Assembly: GCA_964007475.1 (NCBI GenBank)
Contig: OZ023273.1
Span: 130,876,732-130,940,731 of the forward strand
Reading direction: 5' to 3'
DNA length: 64,000 bases
Source of the DNA: Hybos culiciformis
Lineage: Eukaryota; Arthropoda; Insecta; Diptera; Hybotidae
The notes beneath the pieces are model-generated. The model ran no database searches. It was given only the letters and a program-made list of their open reading frames with translations, and was not told the DNA's origin. Every line of letters starts with the position of its first letter. Position 1 is the first letter of the stretch. Made by a program: the position numbers and the translations under genes. Shown piece by piece: positions 1-10,113 of the stretch.

Positions 1-203
1 GTTTGCTGAACAGCAGTGACATTTGATGAATTAGATGATTCACCCGCCGAATTTCCTAAGGATGTACCCAAACCCGAACCGCTTTTTGAGTTTTTTGAAC
101 GTGATTTTGTTGATTTTTTCATTCTTTTTTGGAGTAAAGAATTTTTTGAAGTTGTAGAATTATTTGCAGATGCAGCAGGAGCAGACGGCTTCATTTCATT
201 GCA
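1..203 (-). CDS. Partial Ser/Lys/Asn-rich protein, unidentified
   Basis: The minus strand is open from an ATG at 194-192 to the left edge, giving about 64 residues that begin MKPSAPAASANNSTTSKNS and continue through a basic Lys/Ser stretch into a Gly/Ser/Asn-rich stretch. The composition is that of a disordered, possibly nuclear, N-terminal region. A pyrimidine tract ending in AG (minus AG at 205-204) lies just before TGC AAT GAA ATG. The exon may therefore start at 203 and either carry a little 5' UTR or continue an upstream coding exon. The rest lies outside the window. I do not recognise the family. The plus strand is also open here but would give a Phe/Asp/Glu-rich protein that looks like a mirror of the minus-strand Ser/Lys codons. 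The neighbour on the right, RCC1L, is divergent. Confidence 0.42.
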
Positions 204-1437
204 CTTAAACAAAGAAAAAATTTGTATTTTCTGTTTGAAATTAAAATTAATAGTTAATCTTAAAAAAAATCAAAATTAACTATTTTTCTTTATTTATTTA
301 TAAATAATATAAGTAGATACAATTTTTTGTTATTATTCAAAAACGTCATTTCAAATCAAATCAATGTTTTTGTTTATTTGTGTTTATTTTTACTAAATGC
401 TGCCATAAGAAATTCTTAAATCCGAAGATATTCTAACGTATAAAAGCGCGCTGCGCGCCAAGCAGCTAATTTTATTAATTTCATGCTGTAACAAAGCAAT
501 TGAAAACACAATCTGAAAATTAGTCGTAAAAGTTTAGACAGAGAACTATTATTTTATACAACAAACTACATGTAAAAACAAAACGAACGGAATATCCAGA
601 ATTCTTTATTAAATGGCGTTGACACTATTTCACTAAAAGCAAGATAAACTAAAAACAAAAAACGGCGTAAGTGCAGTTTATGGGAACCACTCAGAATTAG
701 CAGAAACTTGGAAAACTGACATCACAAAACTGACATCAGTTCTTGGGGCGAAGGTCCCGTTTCGGAGATAGAGCCCCCAAAGTTTTCATACATTTTTGTA
801 TGGGAAATTTTTTTTTTGCCCGATTGGCTCTATTTTTGGGAAAAGGATAAAGGGGGTGTTCTAAAACAAGAGGGGGTGGTGGGAGGCGGCAGGCGGGCGG
901 TTTTTTGTTTTTTTTTAACGGTTTTTTATGTTAGCGATTTCAGCGGCGCAGCAGGGATTCAAGAATTTTTTTTTAGCAGCAGCAGAATTTTTTTTTAGCA
1001 GACTAAAAATATGATCGCGACGGCCGCTGTGCTACAGTAAACACTACTTGTTTTATGTTTTGCTGCTAAGTAGTTCTAATAATAATGAATTTTCTGTGCT
1101 CACATTACATTACAAGAAATAATAATAATAACAAATTCAATTTTGAATTAAAAGCAATATATTTTATTTCAATTAAAAAATAAACTTTTTTATAGAAAAA
1201 ACAAATATATTTATTTTATATACAACGAGTATAGTACCTACAGGTACCTAATAGTCGGCACGTAACGGTATTGTACTGTGGATAGATAAGTACTCGTAGT
1301 ATCTACCATTACAATACCGATTGAGTCTTTTATTATTATTTATTTAACTTGTTTTTTTTATAAAGAAAAGGAATATATTTTTATGCAATAAATTTAATAG
1401 GTATATTTGTATTGATTTTACAAGGAAAAAAAATATT
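204..1437. promoter_or_regulatory. Divergent intergenic region with TATA-like and GC-rich patches
   Basis: This 1.2-kb stretch separates the minus-strand partial gene from RCC1L. It holds TATAAAAG at 439-446, running straight into the palindromic GCGCGCTGCGCGC at 446-458, a striking GC block in AT-rich DNA and a plausible core promoter (inference). From 712 to about 1045 composition shifts: a 13-bp tandem pair of aaaactgacatca, then G-rich and AGC-repeat segments. An imperfect hairpin lies at 1266-1319. No gene was seen. Confidence 0.35.
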
Positions 1438-3307
1438 ATGTTCCAAGCATTGAAAAGAATAAAATTAAACTCATCAGTTAATTTTACAACAAAATCAAAA
1501 CGTTCTGTTTTGTTACAAGATAAAGAAAAATTTAAAGGTAAAAACATTCTGTCTTCGACATTTTCAAAAACAGATAGTTTTATTTAACTTTATTTTCATT
1601 TTAGAATTTGAGCTCCGAAAAAAACCCAGTGACAGACAACGTGTTTATGTATGGGGATATGCCGAAACAGGTGCTCTAGGAGTGTCTTCCAATTTAAATA
1701 AATCAGATCAACGACACACTGCTATTGTTCATCATCCTACACGATTACAATTTGCGGAAAATTCTGTTGTATTTGACGTGGCAGCTGGTTATGGATTTTC
1801 AGCATTCGCGGTAGAACGTTCTGATGGCCTGACATTATTCGGTAGTGGTTTAAATACCGATAATCAACTAAGTTTGCAAAATATAGGAATCCCGATGAAT
1901 AAAAAACGCTTAGAATTATTAATTTATCCAACGGCAATACAATTACCACGTAAGGAAAATGAAACAGATAATGATTTGCGAGTTAAATCAATGTCAGCTG
2001 GTAGAGCTCATTTAGTCGTTTTAACAAAAAATGGTACAATTTTTTCGCTAGGAAACAATTCTTATGGACAATGTGGAAGGCAGATAATTAAAGATGAAAA
2101 TTACAAAGAGAGTGGATACATACATCGATTTGAAAAATTTAATATTACAAAAGATGATGATGAAATAATTTCAGTAAAATGTGGTCAAGATCATACTTTA
2201 TTTTTAACTGGTAAATATAATTTTGATTTTAAAATAATAGTTAATAATTATTAGATGGTAAATTTTTATTGAGGTTTAAATTTCTTATTGAATATGCTAT
2301 ATTAGTAAGTCCACTAAAATTGATGTTCTTTTAATTATTCTTTTAGATTTATAAATTATTTAGTAAATAGAGAAGAAAAAAAAATAAAATTTTAAAACTA
2401 TAAAGAAAATTATATAAACTAATATATTTAACAAATCAGTCCTGAGGAAGTTCTGAACTATGTACTACGAAATATATCGGTAAAAAATTTAAATAAAATC
2501 TAACTGTCATTTAATTTTATCTCAATCCTCAAAAAATAGTAAATTAATACTTTTAATACAAGGAAACGAAATCCAAATTTGATCGAGTAGAAGTCATATT
2601 TTTATTGATAATACCTACTCTAAATTTTAATTTTATGTTTTTTAGAAAAAGGAAAAGTATTATCTTGCGGTTGGGGAGCTGATGGTCAAACTGCTCGAAG
2701 TAATTATGAATCCACTGGTCAAATTGATTTTATTGATGGTGATTGCTCAGATGAAAAAATTGTTAAATTATCTTGCGCTGGTGATTGTATTTTGGCGTTG
2801 AGTGATAAAGGTGAAGTATTTGGTTGGGGAAATTCTGAGTATGGCCAATTAGATAATTCCGATACTCCAGTTGCACAAATTAATAGGTCAAAGCATCTAC
2901 AATTTACCAGAGGTTATGGTAAAATTGTTGATATTGCTGCAGGTGGATCATTTTGTATGATGTTAAATGATGAAGGTGATGTTTTTACTTGGGGTTATGG
3001 TCTTTTGGGTTTTGGTCCAAATATTACACAGACAAGTTCACCTCAAAAGATTGTTCCGGCCTTGTTCAACCGTAATGAATTTTCCCCAGATAACGGTATT
3101 GTTTCAATTGAAGCTGGAATATTTCACATGGCATGTATTAACAAGGATGGTGATCTATTTATGTGGGGTAAAAATCGGCATGGATGCTTAGGCCTTGGAC
3201 ATACAAAAGATCAATTCTACCCATTTAAAACGGCTGTTAATGCAAAAGTAAAGAAAGTTAGTTTAGGTGTAGATCATAGTTTGGCTGTTTGTAGTCCTTT
3301 CATATAG
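1438..3307 (+). CDS. RCC1L: RCC1-like mitochondrial protein RCC1L (WBSCR16-like)
   Basis: Exons 1438-1537, 1605-2210 and 2646-3307 join in phase (1, then 1) to a 455-residue protein ending in TAG, close to the usual RCC1L length of about 460. Donors are GTAAAA and GTAAAT; acceptors are TTTTAG and TTTTTAG. Seven RCC1 blade signatures appear in order: VYVWGYAETGALG near residue 47, then LFGSG, FSLGNNSYGQCG, CGWGADGQTA, FGWGNSEYGQL, FTWGYGLLGFG and LFMWGKNRHGCLGLG. The YVWG..TGALG opening is characteristic of RCC1L rather than nuclear RCC1. The first 25 residues are basic, Ser/Thr-containing and lack acidic residues, fitting a mitochondrial presequence. In other animals RCC1L is mitochondrial and acts in mitoribosome assembly and OPA1-related functions. 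An AATAAA lies at 3310-3315, just after the stop. The gene converges on PGAP2. Confidence 0.9.
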
Positions 3308-3812
3308 AAAATAAATTAAAAAAAATTCTCAAAAATTTTTGATATTTTCCTAAAAGAAGTCTGCATAACATAATAAGAACCAGACAGCTGCATGTTTTGG
3401 TAAACAAAAATTATTTAATTTTTTCTTGCAAAAAATATTATTTTGTTTTAAAGGAATAAAATAAATAATCGAAAATTAGAGCAAATTTACGTAGTAATAA
3501 AATTAAATTAAAATTTATCTTATCGTATTCTGCAACCATAAATAAAATTAAAATTAATTTTTTTTTAATAAATATTTATTAAAATTTATCATAAATAAAA
3601 AAATATTTTCAGAATGTATAAAGAAATTAACGAACAAAATTACTTATTAATTAAGAAAAATAAACCCATTATATGTGTATTCCAGACAGTATGCCATGAC
3701 TAGATGGAATATAATGTAATTCATTTTGATTTAACTATTTATACTTGTATTTAAGAAGCTCCTATTTTTATAGTTCATTTAAAATAAATTCTTAGTCTCT
3801 TATTTTATTAAA
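3308..3812. other. Short convergent intergenic region (RCC1L/PGAP2 3' ends)
   Basis: About 500 bp of AT-rich DNA lies between the two stop codons. Each gene has an AATAAA-type signal near its stop: plus strand at 3310-3315 for RCC1L, and minus strand as plus TTTATT at 3804-3809 for PGAP2. The 3' UTRs may be short or may overlap. No other gene is visible. Confidence 0.4.
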
Positions 3813-5603
3813 TTAATGGTGCGTTAAATAACAACCCTTTTGCCAATCAAATACTAAATTTTTACCATAGAAATCAAAATAAGCTGTCATGTGGAATCCG
3901 ATGTTTGTAAACACTACACCGCATTCAAATAAAGCGAAATACGTGTACACTGAAAATAAAAAGAAAAAAACTATAATTTAAACTTAAATTAATTAGTAAA
4001 CTTTAAACTATAAATTTCAACCAAATGTAAAAATCTTACGAAAATTCTGTTCTCGTTTCCATTCGAATGAAACTGGGAGTGTATATTAATTAAATGTCAC
4101 CAAAATAAAATTTGAAGATAGGATTTTCGTAAAATTTTAAGGTTTTGTCGTAATTCATAAACCCCTAAGCTCTTTTCGATATTTTTAATCACCGAAATAA
4201 ATTTTTGTAAATAAGAAAAAACTAAACTAAAGTTATATATTTTTAAATACTTACTACTAATACAATATGCAATAATAAATTAAATCATTTTCAAAATTCA
4301 AATAAACTTAAGTTATTATGAGTTATGATTCGATCTCAGAAATATATGAAAATCATATTCTTAAATTTTATATTAATGAAATTCAACGAATTTATTAATC
4401 TTATTTTCACTCAAATGAAAGGTGAATCAAATTTTCGTAGATTTACGATCGAATAGTATCATTTAATTTCTGGCTTCGTTTTGGAATATTAATAAATTCA
4501 ATAAAAAAAATTAATTACCTAATGGTTCACAATAACTATTATGTCTAACGTAACAATATACAGCTAAGCAAATTGAAGTAACATTAATTATAAATAGAAT
4601 AAATTTGTATTTCAATGATTTTTCTTCAATTTTTGTCAGCGTCTTTAATCGTTTCCCATATTTATTTATTAAATAAGATAGTAACATATATATTTCACTC
4701 GAAATTACAAAAGCTACAAAACAAAACTTATGAACGTCATAATCGTAGATAGATGTCCATAACGATAATCCGAGTAAAGCAAAGTTTTCAATCACATAAA
4801 AAATACTCGCAATTATACCAACATTATGATAATCATGTAAAATTTCTTCAGCATAATAATTTTGATACAATATAGTTACCATCAAACGTGGCAGAAATTG
4901 TAAACAGATTACTAATTGCCAAACAAATCGTTGAGGTTGATAGTTTCCTAAAACAAAACACAAAAAAAAAAATTAGTTAGGTACCTACTCATTGTGTTAG
5001 AAAAACAGGTATTAACTTAATATAAAAATTTAAGTGCACAACATTTTTAGCATAATAGCAGTTTGAAATATTCCATTTGTATTTTTTATACCTAGATCTT
5101 TTTCATTAAAATTCAGAACTGTAGGAACAGGTAGGTAGTGGAAATAAAATCTGAAAATACCTATGATTGCCACATAGAAAATAACGCATTAATTTAGGCA
5201 CCTATACATGCCTGGAAGGACAACACCCGAAAAAAAAAAATTAAAATGGTCATTAAAATCAGATAAGGAAAATTTATTGCGATAATATATTGTTATCACC
5301 ACGTTATCAAACTATTAGATAATATACCTATATACTTAGGTACCTACTTATCAATATTCTTGAAAAAAAAACCACTTAATGTTTACCAATGGCTGCTGAT
5401 ATGGACGGCAGATAATTATAAACACCACAATGTGTAGATGTAGAGGCTTCGAAAACAAAAATTAGGCACCATAAAATACAAAAAATGAAAGTTAACATAG
5501 CCATTAGGGCAACATAAATAACTAATTTATGAAAACAAATAATAATTGAGGGCGATGATGATGAACCATTTTGGGGTTTTAAACGTTCGTATTGTGGTAA
5601 CAT
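3813..5603 (-). CDS. PGAP2: Post-GPI attachment to proteins factor 2 (PGAP2)
   Basis: Three minus-strand exons, 5603-5387, 4947-4519 and 3949-3813, join in phase 1 to a 260-residue protein; the family is about 250. PGAP2 belongs to the Frag1/DRAM/Sfk1 family. It is a Golgi multi-spanning membrane protein needed for fatty-acid remodelling of GPI anchors after PGAP3 action. Family marks visible across the splices are [12 protein letters not shown] joined to [10 protein letters not shown], then RHNSYCEPL joined to [19 protein letters not shown] and the terminal FHMTAYFDF. The first membrane segment is about residues 27-51, with further hydrophobic segments in exon 2. The start is the first ATG of the open exon, giving [13 protein letters not shown], a short cytosolic N-terminus. 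Intron acceptors end TTTTAG and TTTCAG. The gene is divergent from PEX12, with about 950 bp between starts. Confidence 0.9.
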
Positions 5604-6557
5604 TTTTCATTTAGTATTTAATTTTTATTTTTTTAATATTAATTAAAATTTTTTCTTAATTTCATTATTTTTATTTGATTAAATTTAATAAAATAATTTC
5701 AACATTTTCTTTATTTTTTTTTTCTTAAATATTACAATAATACAATTAGAGGAGATGTCGAACACGACACGAATACCACACAAATAAAAATAAAGAAAGA
5801 AGTTTACAAGTTACAATAAGTTACTGAACTGACTTGTCAAATGACTTGACAACTGAGAAGAGTGGTCATAAAATAATGAAGCAACACTACTAATTCTTCT
5901 TTTTTTGGTAAAATGCAGCCACTAATGACATATCGCATTAACTACAAATTCTTCTTTTTCACCATAGAGTTAATTCTGTTTTAATTTATGCATCAGCTGA
6001 TTTCTATTTGTTTATTTACCATTTTCCTTTCATTTTTTCGTTACGGTCATTTTCAATCGTTATATTATATCATTAATAATTAGTTTTATTAGGTAAAACA
6101 GTAGTTTATTTAAATTAGCACTTAGGCAAGATTGTAGTTTGATTGGTATACGAGGAAAAGTATTATAAATCTACATTGGATCAATTAATTTTATTTTCAA
6201 AAAAATATAATTTTTACGAGATATCAAAAATCAAGAGAGAAAAACGCTATTAATATCAACTAGCCAATCTTAAACTAATTAAAATTTTACAATAAACAAA
6301 TTTCAGGTAAAGTGGTTTTAAAAAAAAAATTATTAATTACCTATTGTAGATTTTTCTTTTTTATTTTAGTGCAAAAGAACAATAAAAGTCGCTTACAAAA
6401 AGAATAGAATAAATACCTACAAATTACCTTTTTATTTTTACCTAAGAACAGTAAGAACTATACATCAACATCTCAATCGCAGTACGGAAAAATTATATTG
6501 AAAAAAACATCACATATACCTTCTAACATTACATAGAATATAATTTTGTTAATTGTC
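5604..6557. promoter_or_regulatory. Bidirectional promoter region PGAP2/PEX12
   Basis: About 950 bp separates the divergent start codons. The least AT-rich part, roughly 5750-5900, carries paired short motifs (CTGACTTGTCAAATGACTTGACAACTG-like, with TCAAATG and GACA repeated in opposite orientation) and is the likeliest initiation zone for PGAP2. No TATA box can be assigned with confidence. No coding sequence was seen. Confidence 0.3.
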
Positions 6558-7466
6558 ATGGCAAATAGTGCAACATTGACACCAAATTTACAATTCTCAC
6601 CTTCAATATTTGAAATATCAGCAGCAGAATTTTTAGATCAATTACTTTATCCAGCTTTAAGTAAATTATTTGATTTTTTTGGCTTGAATTACAAATTGAA
6701 ATGTAGAAATTTGGATTATTGCGATGATTTTTCACCAATATTTGTGGCTGCATTGCAATTATTTTATTTGAAAAAACAAGGAAGCTCACTTGGTGAATGT
6801 ATTTATGGTTTACAGAGAATTCCATTAAAAAATCCGCCCCAGTTACACAATGATATTACTATTAATTTAACAAAAAGGCAACAAATTTCATCAGCTGTCT
6901 TCCTAGTATTCTTACCAATATTAGAAAGAAAACTAAAAGAACGTGAATCACAACATGAAAGCACAAAAACTGAAAAAATTTGTCTTACTGGAATAAAATT
7001 ATTAAATTGCACAAAAACAATTTATATGTTATGCTATTTGGCAAAAGTAACACAAATTCATTCACCAATTATGAAATTAATTGGCTTGAAACTGCAATAC
7101 AAGCCACCAAATGAAAATCAAACAACAACGCAATTTATTTTAAAGTTTATTGAAATTTTTGCATTTTTCTTACAATTCTTACAGTGGTGGTATAATAGTG
7201 ATAATAATACAAGAACCAAAAATTTTGGAAAATTAAAAAATCCTAAAAAACTTATTAAGGTAGATAAAAACACTTTTGTGAAAAATACACCAGGATTATG
7301 TCCAATTTGTTATCAAAAATTGAGAATTCCAACTGCAAGCAGTATATCTGGATATACGTATTGTTTTAAATGTATTATGAATCATTTGAGAACAGAGAAA
7401 AAATGTCCTTGCACCGGTTATCCAATGGATATTAATGATTTAATAAGAATTTATGACGATGAATAA
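6558..7466 (+). CDS. Pex12: Peroxisome assembly protein 12 (PEX12), RING-type
   Basis: A single uninterrupted ORF of 302 residues starts MANSATLTPNLQFSPSIFEI and ends at TAA 7464-7466; the fly homologue is of similar length. PEX12 is one of three peroxisomal membrane RING proteins (with PEX2 and PEX10) that form the ubiquitin ligase channel recycling the import receptor PEX5. The N-terminal half matches the Pex2/Pex12 domain (SPSIFE, YGLQRI, KLI.LKLQYKPPN). From about residue 248 comes the incomplete RING: CPICYQKL, then SGYTYCFKCIMNHL, CPCTGYPMDINDLIRIYDDE. The TGYP segment and C-terminal LI.IY are typical of PEX12. Five cysteines are visible in the RING, consistent with PEX12 rings that lack some zinc ligands. 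An ATG four codons upstream of the usual family start is not present; an in-frame TTG at 6546 is not needed. AATAAA is at 7482-7487. Confidence 0.93.
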   Translation: MANSATLTPNLQFSPSIFEISAAEFLDQLLYPALSKLFDFFGLNYKLKCRNLDYCDDFSPIFVAALQLFYLKKQGSSLGECIYGLQRIPLKNPPQLHNDITINLTKRQQISSAVFLVFLPILERKLKERESQHESTKTEKICLTGIKLLNCTKTIYMLCYLAKVTQIHSPIMKLIGLKLQYKPPNENQTTTQFILKFIEIFAFFLQFLQWWYNSDNNTRTKNFGKLKNPKKLIKVDKNTFVKNTPGLCPICYQKLRIPTASSISGYTYCFKCIMNHLRTEKKCPCTGYPMDINDLIRIYDDE

Positions 7467-10113
7467 TGTTATAGAAAAGACAATAAATAAATAATCTTTA
7501 TCAATGCAAACTTTTGTATTTATGTTTCCCTTCTCTAAAAGTGATTTTTTTTGTAGAATTGTAGTATGTATTATTTAATCAGGTATATAAAAAAGTTAAA
7601 TTTCCATAAAAACATGATTCCGTAAAAAAAATTCTATTACTTTCACTTTTTTAATTTGAATTCAGAAAAAAAAAAACATTGAAATAAAAATGATTCAACG
7701 GGTTAAGTCAGACTAAAAACAAGTATTCAAGTACATATATCATTACAATAAATTTATATGAAATTGTTTTTTCAAATTGTTGTAAACTGAAAAATTCCAG
7801 ACCATCAAATTCACCTAAGAATACGTCATAGGGTAACGACAATATATGTACCTCTAACCTCTACACCTTGAAGATTGACAAGATCGGTAAGAAATTTTTT
7901 ATTAAAAAAATGAAACTGAAGCATCAATCTTTTGAGAACGGCATTTTCAATCATTCCTAAGTTTGACGATTTGTTTCTAATCCACATTTTTTTAAAGAAA
8001 TACATAAGTACCAAAATTTACCTTATTGCTTTTTACTTCATAGAATCTAGATCGTTTGTTATATTTCTACCGTTTGATCATTATCACACATTTTATCATT
8101 ATCTAATCTGTATCTTAATCGTTTACTTAGTGATAAAAAATTTATGCTTTCTTTAGGATATTTACTCATTATTCATTGTAGGTTTTTATAAAATTCTTTG
8201 TAGGTTTTTATAAAAATTAATAAAACAATTATTTCCAATTAATTATTTATTGAATAGTAAAATATTTAATAGCTTTTATCAGTTTCAAACATAATATAAT
8301 ATTTTTTTCCTTAATAATCTATAAAAGAACTTAGAATTTGAAGCTACTTGATTACAATTTATCACATGCTTTTCTCGGAAATTTTTTCGTTGGAATATTA
8401 AATATCAATCTCTTCAATATACATAGATCTATTTTTTGTAAAATAATAAAAATATAATTAGTCTAAAATTACTATCGTAATATACAATTACATTTTTTTT
8501 CTGTTAAATGATTATTGATGCAAATCTGCTAAAAATTCCATTCTTATACGGTTCAAAACTATTTTCAAAATATATGTATCGTAAATATTTGGTTAATTAA
8601 TACTTTTTCCAAAATAAAAAAATTTTCTTACGAAAAACTTTTAAAATAATTATAAATCTTACTACAATTTTTTACCCCAAAATTTTGCTTCTAATAACAT
8701 ATTTTTTCATTCTAAGCCTAATATTGTGTTTCAACTGCAAATAAAGACAATATTTATCACAATATTAATGTTAATGCGGAATGAATAAAATGAAAAAAAT
8801 CTTCATCCCTAATAATTTATTTTACTTTCACTTGTTTGTATTCGAAAACAAATCAATAAAAACACAAATCAATTAATTTACTCTAACACAATTTTAGGCT
8901 TTGATCTGAAATTTCCGTGAAAAGCAGTTTTCTTTCAGTTACATGTATGAATTATTTGTTATTTTATGAATTTTGAAATGAAAAATTTTTAAATTAAAAA
9001 TAAAAAAAAAAAACGTAATTTAATTTTGTTTTTATCACTTCTAGCATAATAATAATAACTGATCTTATTATTCTATTTTGGAAAAAAAAATAAGAATTTA
9101 ATTTTAAACTTTTACCAGATATTACAATATGGATTATAAATGAGAATCCAAAAAAATAAAAATTACATTTTTTATCGTAAATATTTTTAATGGGTTTTTT
9201 TTATATTCTTTAAAATTTCAGGTTTTTTGTATCTTACATATTTTATTTAATGTTAATTCTTTATGAATAAATTACATAGTCCAAAAAATATTTTATTTCA
9301 TGATTATTTGATTATATTATTTATAAAAAAGTATAATTTAATTACAATGTTTTCTCAAAAAATATTTGTGTATTTATTTTAATTTTCTTAGAGCTCTATA
9401 TACTTTTCACAAAACATAATTATATAATTGAAAAAAGGGAACTCAAAACAGTAATAATAGTAATAATGGTAGATTTATCACACTTGATATTTATTTAGAA
9501 AATTTGATTAAGTTTTAAAAAAATAAAACATTGGAAACATTTTTAAGAAAAATAATTGTGTGTGATTATTGATGCTTAGTTTTTTTTTTTAACAAAAATA
9601 AACTGAATCAAACAAACATACATAAATTTTTTTTAAATAGCATTAGAGTTTATATTGTGTAAATTCACAAAATAGCTCGGGAAAATTTAGTTTGATATTG
9701 AAACACTATGAAACACTACGAAATGATTGCACCACTAAGATACTTTCTCGCTAATTTAGTTTTAAAAGGAAAAATTATACTTAACTTACATCTACAATAT
9801 TTTATAAAGCATTTTTCGAAATAAAAAGGCCTAACAAGGAAATTAAAAAAAAATTATTTTCTTCATTTTAGTAATAAAAAAAAATACTTTGGTATTCCCA
9901 TTTTTTTTTTTTTTACAAATTTTAGTTTCTAAGCTAATAAAAGAATATTCTTAATCAAATTCTTTTTATTAGTCAACTACAAAATTTCAAAAATACATAT
10001 TTTGTATATATAATTATTATATTATATTTTTTTTCAACAATTTTCATTTTGGAATCAATTTAATACAGTTTAATACTTAGCAAAAAAAATTCAAATAAAA
10101 AATGATAAAAAAT
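7467..10113. other. AT-rich intergenic region, PEX12 to ITM2
   Basis: About 2.6 kb between the 3' ends of PEX12 (plus) and the ITM2 gene (minus) contains no supportable gene. It is dominated by A/T runs. A 22-bp tandem duplication with one mismatch lies at 8172-8193 and 8194-8215. Short open frames here are composed of Phe/Ile/Lys/Asn codons and show no family likeness. Confidence 0.5.
8172..8215. repeat. 22-bp tandem duplication, two copies
   Basis: Two adjacent copies differ at one position (ttcattgtagg... versus ttctttgtagg..., each ending tataaaa). It is a simple local slippage-type duplication in intergenic DNA. Confidence 0.8.

Noticed and set aside
16..279. Plus-strand ORF rich in Phe, Asp and Glu
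   Set aside because: It mirrors a more plausible Ser/Lys-rich minus-strand exon, and its tail runs into lysine/asparagine noise.
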